Source: Eubacteriaceae bacterium
GTDB taxonomy: Bacteria; Bacillota; Clostridia; Lachnospirales; Lachnospiraceae
Length of the DNA stretch: 64,000 nucleotides
Direction: 5' to 3'
Assembly: GCA_902362455.1 (NCBI GenBank)
Contig: CABIWJ010000005.1
Span: forward strand, 124,001 to 188,000
The notes under the pieces are model-generated. The model was not told the DNA's origin. It searched no databases and saw only the letters and a program-made list of their open reading frames with translations. Position 1 is the stretch's first letter. Every line of letters starts with the position of its first letter. Positions 34,449-42,965 of this stretch are shown here, piece after piece. Both the position numbers and the translations under genes were made by a program.

Positions 34449-35793
34449 GACGGATCTCTCTTTCTTTGACACTGTTTTCTATAAGTACCGGTTTTAGCAC
34501 GACATTGTCTGGGGAGACTTTATGCTGTCCTGTTAAAAGCGGTATTTTTTTGTCCAAAAGCAGGTCTGCCAAATCAAAAGGAGATGCACCATTGAGGCTG
34601 TCTCTGGCTGTTGAATTAATGTGGCTGGCCATGAGATTTATATCTTCCTGAGTGTATTTATACATGCTCCGACCTTTTGGGATGATATAACGTATATATT
34701 CATGATTCTTTTCAAGCCGCCCCTTCTGGTTGGAAACATAAGGATCGCAGTAAAACACATAAGTTCTGTGTGTGCCGGCTTCGTTTTTCTCGATTTCCCA
34801 GGGATTCTTAAATTCAGAGCCGTTATCTGTGAGAATAACCGGAAAGTATTTCTTAAAGGTCCTGATTCCAATGGTCTCACAAAGGTCATCGATCGCCTTG
34901 ATGACGCTTTTTTGTGTACAGTCAGGGAGTAGAATAATAATCATGAAACTACAGCTTCTAAATAGAAGTGTAAGCAGACATTTTCCTTTTTCACGGCTGC
35001 CTTTGACGGTATCCATTTCAACTACGTCAGTATCCGGATGAGCTTCCATAAAGCGTTCAAAATCAATATAAGTGCGCTTGTTACGATAAGTCTGTTGGTA
35101 ATCCTTTTTACGAGGCTCGGAGCGTTTCTTACGCTTTTTGTAACGGACACGACGTGGTAAATCGATATTGCGTGCTTTGAAAACGCATTGGTCGAAGTAG
35201 TTATATAGAGTTCTTCGGCAGACCGGTATTTCATCTTTGTGAACTGCGAAGATATGACTCAATGGCTGACCTTTGAGGACTAAAGGAGAGATCAAATCGT
35301 TTAATTCTTGAAGTTCTTCGGGTGTCATATTGATACCTTTTCTGGAATCGGTCCATTTTTTTTCATAGGAGGCCTGGGCTTTATTGGCGACATATAAGGC
35401 TTTGGGAAGAGGGCACCATTTATACTTGTCACAGGCATTGCACACATATGGTGGCTTGCCCAGCTGACCGCAGTTCCAGGGAATAAAATCGGGACAGACA
35501 TGTGTAGGATTTTTCTTATAGCAGTTACGACAACGCCATTTACACCAATCGCCGCAGATGCTTTTCCGAAAACAGTCACCATAGTTTTGACAGGCATGAC
35601 ATTTTCCGGTATATCTGGCATCTTCAATAATTCGTGCGCGCTTTACTTCCTTAGAGATGGTGGAAGGGTCTTTGTCTATGATAGACGCAATGGAGCTGAA
35701 TGTACTTCCTTGTACCAGTTCCTGTTCAATATAAATTCGTTCTGTCAGTGTTAAATGTTTTTGATTATGAATGGTATTCTTATTTTTGTTCAT
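34438..35793 (-). CDS. IS30-family transposase
   Basis: A 451-residue DDE transposase. N-terminal HTH (LTERIYIEQELVQGSTFSSI, then ASIIDKDPSTISKEVKRAR), a Cys-rich zinc-ribbon-like segment (about 70-125: many CxxC pairs), and the integrase core with D in VVEMDTVKGSREKG, D in VILTDNGSEFKN and E in NQKGRLEKNHEYIRY. AAAGGA precedes ATG 35793; a longer frame to 35850 includes the left promoter region. All catalytic residues appear present, so it may be active. Confidence 0.93.
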   Translation of the reverse strand: MNKNKNTIHNQKHLTLTERIYIEQELVQGSTFSSIASIIDKDPSTISKEVKRARIIEDARYTGKCHACQNYGDCFRKSICGDWCKWRCRNCYKKNPTHVCPDFIPWNCGQLGKPPYVCNACDKYKWCPLPKALYVANKAQASYEKKWTDSRKGINMTPEELQELNDLISPLVLKGQPLSHIFAVHKDEIPVCRRTLYNYFDQCVFKARNIDLPRRVRYKKRKKRSEPRKKDYQQTYRNKRTYIDFERFMEAHPDTDVVEMDTVKGSREKGKCLLTLLFRSCSFMIIILLPDCTQKSVIKAIDDLCETIGIRTFKKYFPVILTDNGSEFKNPWEIEKNEAGTHRTYVFYCDPYVSNQKGRLEKNHEYIRYIIPKGRSMYKYTQEDINLMASHINSTARDSLNGASPFDLADLLLDKKIPLLTGQHKVSPDNVVLKPVLIENSVKEREIRHEQ

Positions 35794-36045
35794 GGTAATC
35801 CTTTCTGACAGACAGATAACCATGGATATAGTAACAGAAACTATGTGCAAGAGTAAATTCCGAATTTGATGATTTTAGGGTTAGGAAACTGGAATTTAAA
35901 AATTCACATTACGAATTTTCATTGAATAGTAAAATTTGAATATTATTATACAATATATCATTATAAACAATAAACAGTAAGAAATAATGTAACCTTTTTA
36001 AAAGTATAATATAAAATCTACAGAATGGAGCTTAATAATAAAAAT

Positions 36046-36468
36046 ATGAAAAAGATTATAAAAGTTGTTGCAGCAGTAATATGTTCAAAAAATCAAAATG
36101 GACAATCTGTTATATTAGCGACACAGAGAGGCTATGGAGAATTTAAGGGAGGCTGGGAATTTCCTGGAGGTAAAATAGAACCTGGTGAAACACCACAGGA
36201 AGCATTGATAAGAGAAATTAAAGAAGAGCTGGATACTAAGATTTCAGTAGATAAGTTAATCGACACGGTCGAATATGATTATGATACGTTTCATCTTTCT
36301 ATGGCTTGTTATTGGTGTAGTTTAGAATCTGATAAAATAATCTTAAAAGAACATGAAGCGGCAAGATGGCTGACACAAGATGAACTATATAATGTTGAAT
36401 GGTTACCAGCGGATATTTCTATTGTAGATAGTGTTAGGGATGAAATGAAGCAAGATAAAAATAAGTAA
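36046..36468 (+). CDS. MutT-type (deoxy)nucleoside triphosphate pyrophosphohydrolase
   Basis: A 140-residue Nudix enzyme of the 8-oxo-dGTP diphosphatase type: [15 protein letters not shown] at the start, Nudix box GGKIEPGE...REIKEELD. It removes oxidised dNTPs. ATG 36046 begins the conserved family N-terminus; ATG 36025 is an alternative with a seven-residue extension. Same strand as the helicase gene and likely its neighbour before the IS inserted. It ends at the terminator of the candidate RNA at 36470. Confidence 0.88.
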   Translation: MKKIIKVVAAVICSKNQNGQSVILATQRGYGEFKGGWEFPGGKIEPGETPQEALIREIKEELDTKISVDKLIDTVEYDYDTFHLSMACYWCSLESDKIILKEHEAARWLTQDELYNVEWLPADISIVDSVRDEMKQDKNK

Positions 36469-36469
36469 C

Positions 36470-36530
36470 ATAAAAGGAAGCCACAGAGTGACTTCCCCAG
36501 TGTAGTCCGAAAACATACACCTCTTTCAAT
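36470..36530 (-). ncRNA. Candidate small RNA downstream of the first Abi gene
   Basis: On the minus strand a promoter TTGCAT (36560-36565 complement), 17-bp spacer and TATATT (36537-36542 complement) is followed by about 61 bases that fold into a 6-bp hairpin (36499-36504 with 36516-36521) and a terminator hairpin (36488-36496 with 36476-36484, 9 bp, one G-U) then TTTTAT. It lies within 60 bases downstream of the Abi gene on the same strand. A unit with the same layout follows the second Abi gene (51287-51350). Confidence 0.55.
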
Positions 36531-36588
36531 AACTATAATATACAATAAATTCTGAAAATATGCAAGGTAAATAATAAATATTTCTTAT

Positions 36589-37563
36589 TTATGTGTTGAG
36601 ATATGCTTCTAAAGCTATAACTTTTTGAGAAACGTTTTGTTGTATTATCTGTGAATAAATAGCTGGAGTTACTTGCTTTTTGAGAAGCTGATTTTGTGAC
36701 TTGTATGCAGTAACAAGTTGTTTGGCTCTTTGAGAACTGAAATCAATACGTTTCAGTAGACAACATACAATGATTATGTAATCAATTAAAGAATATAAAG
36801 TTATATTTTGAATGCATGTCTCTTTTTCAACCCATTTTTTTAATACAGAGCTGATTTTTCTATCTTTGAACCTTGTGTCAAAAACTATATTGTTATGAGC
36901 AACAGAATTGCGTAATGATTTTATGGTATATAGTATATTACTTAGTAGATTTCTATTAGTATCAATAGTAATATCAAACATGTCTAATTGTGTCATTATA
37001 TGTTCGCGCATAGATGTGTTCAAGCATTCAAAAAATCTTGCAAGATCACTCAGATACAATATTTCAAAAACAACCCATAGAGGTAAATCCTCACCACGAT
37101 TGTAAAAATGACGAACCATTTGATTATCGTTGTCCCCTTCATCGTGGTAGCGTGTAGATAATTTTAAATATACAGAGTTTCTTAGTTTAAGACGTTTAGA
37201 TTGTAAATTTGTATTTGTTGGATTGTCCTTCATGCGCTCTTTGTAGACATATTCAAATGTACCAATTTTTAAGCCATTTACAGATTCATTACAGACAATA
37301 TTTTTGATTGCGGTTTCAATAAACATAAGATCAGAATATAAAGCTGCTTTCAGATTGTTATCATATTCAATAACAGCGACCACTTCGCTAAAGTTTGTGT
37401 ATGGAATCTGGTTATGTTGGTTTTTTATGAAGCGGTATCCCTTATATCCATGATAATATCCATAACTAATCAACTGTTGCTTTTGAAAACTACCTTTTAT
37501 CTGTATATTACAATCATTTCGTAAATGACGCATTAATCCATTTATTGTTTGAGGTCTCCCCAT
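36589..37563 (-). CDS. Abi_2-family HEPN protein (AbiD/AbiF-like), first copy
   Basis: A 324-residue abortive-infection-type protein. It begins with MGRPQTINGLMRHLRNDCNI, shows YFHGYRF-like YYHGYKGYRFI, and carries RNSVAHNN near residue 225, the R-x4-H HEPN ribonuclease motif of Abi_2 proteins. AbiD/AbiF members arrest growth or cleave RNA on phage infection. AAGAAGG precedes the ATG. A candidate small RNA lies just downstream. The second copy at 50234 is distant in sequence. Confidence 0.85.
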   Translation of the reverse strand: MGRPQTINGLMRHLRNDCNIQIKGSFQKQQLISYGYYHGYKGYRFIKNQHNQIPYTNFSEVVAVIEYDNNLKAALYSDLMFIETAIKNIVCNESVNGLKIGTFEYVYKERMKDNPTNTNLQSKRLKLRNSVYLKLSTRYHDEGDNDNQMVRHFYNRGEDLPLWVVFEILYLSDLARFFECLNTSMREHIMTQLDMFDITIDTNRNLLSNILYTIKSLRNSVAHNNIVFDTRFKDRKISSVLKKWVEKETCIQNITLYSLIDYIIIVCCLLKRIDFSSQRAKQLVTAYKSQNQLLKKQVTPAIYSQIIQQNVSQKVIALEAYLNT

Positions 37564-37727
37564 TTAGTAACCTTCTTTCTTTTGGTGTATATAACAAGTA
37601 TATCAGTAAAAAGATGACAATGCAATAATAAAACATTGATAAGATGCTAGGAATAAAGGTAACGCTGATATTTTAATGATTTTTTGTTATAACTTATGGT
37701 ATGTAGTATAAATTACACCATCAGTCC

Positions 37728-38441
37728 TCACCCACCAAACAATCCAACCACAGACCCCATCACAAAACCAATAATAACCATATAAGTATTCTCAGTATAT
37801 TTATTTATAAGTCGCTCTAGCACATTTGCAGTTGCAAACGTACCGATAATAATTCCGAGTAGCAATGGAATAAGAGACAGCCATTTGAAAGTGTATACAT
37901 TTTCAAGGACTGTGGTGTAAAGACCGAGAATATACAGCATATGAGATGCACTGATTCCAGGAAGTACCAGAGCGATAGCGACGATAATGCCACCGAGAAA
38001 CTGCATAATAATAAATGAAAGACCTGAACCTGAGGCGAAAAGTCCTTTAGGAATAATTGAAAGTGACAGAACCAGAAACAGACCGAGAAAAAGCCACAGG
38101 ATATGGACTATGGACAGCTTTGTTATACCGGATTTCTTAACTAATAACGGAATACCACATAAGACGATGATGGCAAATATAACTCTGACATAGATACCAG
38201 TTGCAGGATTTGCGAGAAGATAGGATATAACCCTTGCAAATGCAACGAACCCAATAAGCCCGCCCAGTCCGATGTTGCAAAGAAAAAGTACACTTTTAAA
38301 AGGCTCCTTTTTAATCTGATTGACGTTATGAATTAAATCTTCATATACACCTAATATAATAGCCATGGTTCCACCAGAGACACCAGGAATGGTCATCGTA
38401 GAACCTATAAAAAGTCCTTTTAAGAATAATATAATATTCAT
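37728..38441 (-). CDS. DUF368 membrane protein, PopT-type polyprenyl-phosphate transporter
   Basis: A 237-residue protein with eight to nine membrane helices. It starts NIILFLKGLFIGSTMTIPGV, with two inverted GVSGGTMAI / PGISASHMLYILGLY motifs, a DUF368 signature. DUF368 proteins (PopT) were recently identified as transporters that recycle undecaprenyl phosphate across the membrane. GAGG precedes the ATG. A single gene, divergent from the P-type ATPase. Confidence 0.9.
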   Translation of the reverse strand: MNIILFLKGLFIGSTMTIPGVSGGTMAIILGVYEDLIHNVNQIKKEPFKSVLFLCNIGLGGLIGFVAFARVISYLLANPATGIYVRVIFAIIVLCGIPLLVKKSGITKLSIVHILWLFLGLFLVLSLSIIPKGLFASGSGLSFIIMQFLGGIIVAIALVLPGISASHMLYILGLYTTVLENVYTFKWLSLIPLLLGIIIGTFATANVLERLINKYTENTYMVIIGFVMGSVVGLFGG

Positions 38442-38631
38442 AAATATTTTACCTCTGACTTATAGTTTTAAGATATATGTGTAATGATAGTAGAATTAAA
38501 TTAATTAAAATGTGTAGTGAAATATTTTGTGAAACATACTCACGAGATTCTGATATATAATTCCTACATTTACAATATAATGATGGTAGATTATAATAAA
38601 GATATTCATCAGAAAGAGTAATTAGACATTA

Positions 38632-38714
38632 ATATTTATATCTGTCAAATCTACTTTAATAGACGAATATTGGCGACAATATGTATGTGCGAAGGTTGAG
38701 CTAATAAAAATATT
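38632..38714. repeat. Dispersed intergenic repeat C, copy 2
   Basis: The partner of 13251-13333, with the same order of blocks (TATTTATAT, TGTCAAAT, TACTTTAA, AATATGTATGTGC). See copy 1. Confidence 0.7.
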
Positions 38715-38784
38715 ATTATGAAAATTAAAATAAGTCTTGAAATATTGCATAGTATATTGTAGAATACATTGAACCAATTAAATA

Positions 38785-38890
38785 TTGTGAAACTCTTGTA
38801 AGAGGGAGTAACTGGCGTTTAATTATGAATCAAAACGTTTACGACTGTGTCAATCCCGATATGGCGACATATCCGCGTCGTAATTAAATA
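38785..38890 (+). ncRNA. yybP-ykoY-type manganese riboswitch aptamer
   Basis: AAGAGGGAGTAACTGG near 38799-38814 fits the first conserved loop (GGGAGTA), and CGACATATCCGCGTCG near 38864-38879 fits the second loop (ACATA/CG). These two loops dock to form the Mn2+ site in this class. The partner gene is a cation P-type ATPase and the aptamer is followed by a terminator, all expected for yybP-ykoY. Class call made by eye, not by covariance search. Confidence 0.7.
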
Positions 38891-38891
38891 G

Positions 38892-38936
38892 TGAGACTTT
38901 TACTGTACATTTTGTGTGCAGTAAAGGTCTCATTTT
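38892..38936 (+). terminator. Riboswitch expression-platform terminator
   Basis: GAGACTTTTACTG (38892-38904) pairs with CAGTAAAGGTCTC (38918-38930) with one wobble and is followed by ATTTTT. It lies between the riboswitch and the ATPase gene. Confidence 0.88.
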
Positions 38937-38989
38937 TGATTTATACGAAGAAACACTTTTTGTTTTATGCAAAGAAATGGAGGTAAGAG

Positions 38990-41599
38990 ATGAAAGAGTT
39001 GTATCAGATGACATCAAATGAAGTCAGACAAAAACTAAATGGTAAAACAGAACCATTAACAAATGAAGAGATTGCCAAGAGACAGCAGGAATACGGTTTA
39101 AATGAATTAGTAGAGGAGAAAAAGAAAAATGTTTTTCAGGTATTTCTAAAGCAATTTGCAGATTTTCTTGTAATAATACTTATTATTGCAGCAATAGTAT
39201 CAGCAGCATTAGGAGATGTGGAAAGCAGTGTTGTAATATTAGTTGTTATTACGATGAACGGAATACTTGGAACGGTTCAGACCATTAAGGCAGAACATTC
39301 TTTGCAGAGCCTTAAAGAGTTATCGATGCCGATGGCAAAGGTTATAAGAGACGGACAGGTTATGAAAATAAGTTCAAAAGAATTAACAATTGGTGATGTG
39401 GTCTGTTTAGAAGCCGGAGATTATGTTCCGGCAGATGGACGAATTATAGAATCAGCAGGACTTAAGATAGATGAGAGTATGCTAACTGGGGAAAGCCTTG
39501 TGGTTGATAAAACCGACACAGTTATTGAAGAGGAGAAGCCGCTTGCAGAAAGAACTAATATGGTCTATTCGGGTAGCTTAGTGTCATTTGGAAGGGGAAG
39601 TTATATCGTTACATCAATCGGAATGAATACGGAGATTGGTAAAATCGCAAGTCTGTTGAAAGCGACTTCTGAGAAAAGAACACCATTACAGATATCATTA
39701 GATAAATTTGGTCAGAAGTTATCTATAATAATACTTATTTTCTGTGCGATATTGTTCACACTTAATATTATTCAGGGGGAAAATATTGAAAATGCGTTTA
39801 TGTTCGCAGTAGCATTGGCGGTAGCGGCAATTCCAGAAGCACTTAGTTCTATTGTAACTATTGTATTGTCATTTGGAACACAGAAGATGGCCAAAGAAAA
39901 TGCGATAATCAGAAAACTTCAGGCAGTTGAGGGACTTGGAAGCATATCTGTTATTTGCTCGGATAAGACAGGAACACTGACACAGAACAAGATGACCATA
40001 GAAGATGCCTATTGTCTTAATGACGACAATTTGAAACTTGCTAAATACAGTATCTTATGCAATGATGCATCAATCAGAGATGATGAGCAGATTGGCGACC
40101 CTACAGAAGTCGCATTTGTGGTATGGGCGGAGAACTTAGGAATATCGGTTGAGAAATTTCGTGCAGATAATAAGCGAATTTCTGAGAATCCATTTGACAG
40201 TGACAGAAAATTGATGTCAACTTTGAATGTTATTGTAAATGACAGCACTATTAATAATGTTAATGATATGTCTGATATGAATAATAGCAATTTAATAATG
40301 ATAACAAAAGGTGCAACAGACATTATCTTATCAAGACTTGCTAATATAGAGGATAAAGGTATAGTACGACAGATTAATGCCGAAGATAAGAGAGAAATCG
40401 AGAAGAAAAACATAGAATTTTCCCAAAAAGGAATGAGAGTTTTAGCTGTTGCATATAAGAATTATAAATCATATGACTTAACAATAGATGACGAAGATAA
40501 CCTCACATTCCTAGGGCTTGCTGCTATGGTAGACCCGCCAAGAGAGCAGTCGGAGTCAGCAGTGCAGGAGTGTAAGGAAGCGGGCATAAAGCCAATAATG
40601 ATTACCGGAGATTATAAGGTCACTGCGGCAGCAATTGCTAAGAGAATTGGAATCTTAGAAAATGCTGATGAGGCATGCGAGGGTAGTGTGATAGATAAAA
40701 TGAGTGATGAAGAACTTGAGAATTTCGTAGAAAATATATCGGTTTACGCGAGGGTTTCTCCGGAACATAAGATAAGAATTGTAAAGGCGTGGCAGGCTAA
40801 GGGAAATATAGTTGCGATGACAGGTGATGGCGTGAATGATGCACCTGCACTTAAGCAGGCAGATGTTGGCGTGGCCATGGGAATTACAGGAAGTGAAGTA
40901 TCGAAAGATGCGGCAGCAATGGTGCTTACAGATGATAATTTCCAGACAATAGTCAAGGCAATAGAAAATGGAAGAAATATATACCAGAATATCAAAAATT
41001 CGATACAATTTCTGCTATCAGGTAATTTTGCAGGAATACTTGCAGTTTTATTCGCATCAATTGCGATGCTGCCTGTTCCGTTTGCACCAGTTCATCTGCT
41101 ATTTATAAATCTGCTCACCGACAGTCTCCCAGCGATAGCATTAGGATTTGAAAAGGGTGATAAAGATGTGATGAAGAAACCGCCAAGAGACAGAAATGAA
41201 AGCATTATGACTAAAGATTTCCTGATAAATGTTGGAATCGAAGGCTTAGTTATAGCAGTTACGACAATGACTGCATTTATGATTGGTTACAGAGATAATA
41301 ATGCTTTGCTTGCAAGTACAATGGCATTTGGAACATTATGTATGGGCAGATTATTCCATGGTTTTAACTGTAAATCAGATAAACCGGTTATATTTAATAA
41401 CTTATTTTCAAATAAATGGCTGATTGGTTCGTTTTTGACAGGAGTAATCCTTATGAGCTCAGTTCTTATGATTCCGGTATTTCATACAGCATTAAAAGTA
41501 CAGACTTTGAGTATCGCACAATTACTGATTATATATGCACTTGCGGCAGCTGATTTCCTGATTATACAACTGCTTAAATGGTTAAAAACATTGATATAG
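38990..41599 (+). CDS. P2-type cation-transporting ATPase (Ca2+/Mn2+)
   Basis: An 869-residue P-type ATPase of the PMCA/SERCA-like group. Motifs: TGES in the actuator (MLTGESLVV), phosphorylation site SDKTGTLTQNKM, TGDG in GDGVNDAPALKQADVGVAMG, and ten membrane helices including PEALSSIVTIVL (PEAL) in M4. The full complement is intact. Mn riboswitch control suggests that it exports manganese, or Ca2+ and Mn2+. GGAGG precedes the ATG. Orthologs often sit behind yybP-ykoY. Confidence 0.94.
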   Translation: MKELYQMTSNEVRQKLNGKTEPLTNEEIAKRQQEYGLNELVEEKKKNVFQVFLKQFADFLVIILIIAAIVSAALGDVESSVVILVVITMNGILGTVQTIKAEHSLQSLKELSMPMAKVIRDGQVMKISSKELTIGDVVCLEAGDYVPADGRIIESAGLKIDESMLTGESLVVDKTDTVIEEEKPLAERTNMVYSGSLVSFGRGSYIVTSIGMNTEIGKIASLLKATSEKRTPLQISLDKFGQKLSIIILIFCAILFTLNIIQGENIENAFMFAVALAVAAIPEALSSIVTIVLSFGTQKMAKENAIIRKLQAVEGLGSISVICSDKTGTLTQNKMTIEDAYCLNDDNLKLAKYSILCNDASIRDDEQIGDPTEVAFVVWAENLGISVEKFRADNKRISENPFDSDRKLMSTLNVIVNDSTINNVNDMSDMNNSNLIMITKGATDIILSRLANIEDKGIVRQINAEDKREIEKKNIEFSQKGMRVLAVAYKNYKSYDLTIDDEDNLTFLGLAAMVDPPREQSESAVQECKEAGIKPIMITGDYKVTAAAIAKRIGILENADEACEGSVIDKMSDEELENFVENISVYARVSPEHKIRIVKAWQAKGNIVAMTGDGVNDAPALKQADVGVAMGITGSEVSKDAAAMVLTDDNFQTIVKAIENGRNIYQNIKNSIQFLLSGNFAGILAVLFASIAMLPVPFAPVHLLFINLLTDSLPAIALGFEKGDKDVMKKPPRDRNESIMTKDFLINVGIEGLVIAVTTMTAFMIGYRDNNALLASTMAFGTLCMGRLFHGFNCKSDKPVIFNNLFSNKWLIGSFLTGVILMSSVLMIPVFHTALKVQTLSIAQLLIIYALAAADFLIIQLLKWLKTLI

Positions 41600-41959
41600 C
41601 GATAAAATGCAAGGAAGAAACTCAACTTTTAAATAAAATTAAATAAAGCGTATAAATAAAGGTAAAGCAGGTAGAAGCAGAATAAATATAAATAAATCAA
41701 AATAGGAAAATATATGTATCTCCCGGAGAATTTTGGGAGATACATAACTAAAAGGATTATTTTTGACTAAATGGAGTAGAAATAATGTTTTAAATATTAT
41801 AAAATCATTACGATAAATAGTGTGAAAATAATTCTGATGAAAATGAATTTTCCATAACTATTTGTTTCAGAACAAAAACAAATAAAAAGAGAATATTTTT
41901 TTTTATACATAGGTTAGTATATGCTAACTAAAGGAAGAGGTGACTAATCAAAATTTAAT
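41600..41959. promoter_or_regulatory. 360-base spacer: terminator-like hairpin, repeat A relic, AraC-gene operator
   Basis: A 12-bp perfect hairpin (TATGTATCTCCC, 41713-41724 with 41735-41746) probably ends the ATPase gene, without a U-tract. Repeat A copy 2 (degraded) is at 41822-41890. A near-palindrome GTTAGTATATGCTAAC (41913-41928) stands about 32 bases before the AraC gene. Confidence 0.6.
41822..41890. repeat. Multi-hairpin dispersed repeat A, degraded copy
   Basis: Begins GTGAAAATAATTCTGATG and includes ACTATTTGTTTCAGAACA, matching the first half of copies at 14945 and 48253, but the later hairpins are lost. Confidence 0.6.
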
Positions 41960-42943
41960 ATGAATGATGAAGAAAAAATTTTTGAAAATATAGCAAGGGA
42001 AAACAGGGCAGAAGAGATATTTAAGAGCGAAGATTGTGAAATTTGGAAAATGAAGAACTCTTCAGGTGATGGACTCATAACTATGTACAATGTATTTCCA
42101 GGTGTAATTGTTATGTATAGTGATTTTCATATGTCATCGTGTATATCGGAATTTGATGCGACATCTACTGATTTACTTTGCATTAATCATTGTCGTGAGG
42201 GTTGTATGGAAAGTGAATTAAGGGCAGGCGCATATTACTATATTGAAAAAGGCGATTTGTGTGTAGATATCAGAAAATATCATGCAGGCAATGTTAATTT
42301 TCCATTAAATCACTATCACGGAATAGGAATATGCTTTTATCGACCTGTAGCTGATAAACAACTGGCAAATGAACTTAATAATTTTCCAGTGAAGCTGTCA
42401 GACATTCAGAAAAAATTCTGTGACAATGATAAGCCACATATTATAAAGGCGAGCAAGGAAATTGAACATATTTTCTCGGAACTTTATGAAGTTCCATCGA
42501 AGATAAGAAAAGAGTATTACAGAATAAAGGTTTTTGAATTGCTGTTGTATTTAGACGCCTTAGAAATCGATAATGATAAATTTGACAAACCATATTTCTA
42601 CAAAAGTCAGGTGGAAAAGGTAAAGAACATACATGAATTGATTACACATAACCTTACATATCATTATACTATCGAAGAATTGTCAGAAAAATATGATATA
42701 TCAGCGACAACATTAAAGGAATGTTTCAAATCAATTTATGGAAGTCCAATATATAAATATATTCAGACATACAGGATTAACAGAGCAGCAACATTACTTA
42801 GAAACGGTTCTAATGAAAATGTTTCACAGATTGCAGGGCATGTCGGATATGACAGTCCAAGCAAATTTGCGGCAGCATTTAAAAAGATTATGGGAGTAAC
42901 GCCGCTGCAATATAGAAAAAATAACAGTACACTACCGCTATAA
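41960..42943 (+). CDS. AraC-family transcriptional regulator
   Basis: A 327-residue activator with an N-terminal sensor region (about 1-220, no recognised ligand) and a double HTH at the C-terminus (about 225-320): YTIEELSEKYDISATTLKEC then VSQIAGHVGYDSPSKFAAAF. The layout AraC regulator plus two ABC half-transporters matches the YbtA-YbtP-YbtQ type of iron uptake cluster and its Firmicute relatives. GAGGTGA lies upstream. Confidence 0.88.
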   Translation: MNDEEKIFENIARENRAEEIFKSEDCEIWKMKNSSGDGLITMYNVFPGVIVMYSDFHMSSCISEFDATSTDLLCINHCREGCMESELRAGAYYYIEKGDLCVDIRKYHAGNVNFPLNHYHGIGICFYRPVADKQLANELNNFPVKLSDIQKKFCDNDKPHIIKASKEIEHIFSELYEVPSKIRKEYYRIKVFELLLYLDALEIDNDKFDKPYFYKSQVEKVKNIHELITHNLTYHYTIEELSEKYDISATTLKECFKSIYGSPIYKYIQTYRINRAATLLRNGSNENVSQIAGHVGYDSPSKFAAAFKKIMGVTPLQYRKNNSTLPL

Positions 42944-42965
42944 ACAAAAAAGGAGATGTTTAAAA

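Larger units (their letters stand above)
34008..35926. mobile_element. IS30-family insertion sequence with 13-bp flanking direct repeats
   Basis: The element runs from about 34021 to 35913 (1,893 bp). Its two ends are imperfect 27-bp inverted repeats sharing AAATTCCAGTT in the inner part (34036-34047 and 35887-35898). Immediately outside, AATTTTCATTGAA occurs as exact direct repeat at 34008-34020 and 35914-35926, the likely target duplication; this is long for IS30, where 2-3 bp is usual. It carries a transposase gene and a small overlapping ORF, both minus strand. It sits between the helicase and MutT-type genes. Confidence 0.85.
38442..38989. promoter_or_regulatory. 548-base divergent region: repeat C copy and Mn-riboswitch leader
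   Basis: Nothing coding. It holds repeat C copy 2 (38632-38714), then the yybP-ykoY-like leader and its terminator up to 38936, and the P-type ATPase ribosome site at 38980. The 190 bases next to the DUF368 gene hold no feature I can support. Confidence 0.5.

Noticed and set aside
34466..35754. Several frames opposite the transposase
   Set aside because: Shadow frames of the transposase with no ribosome sites.
31038..37563. Prophage or integrative element
   Set aside because: No integrase, phage structural, or conjugation genes and no attachment repeats beyond the IS ends.
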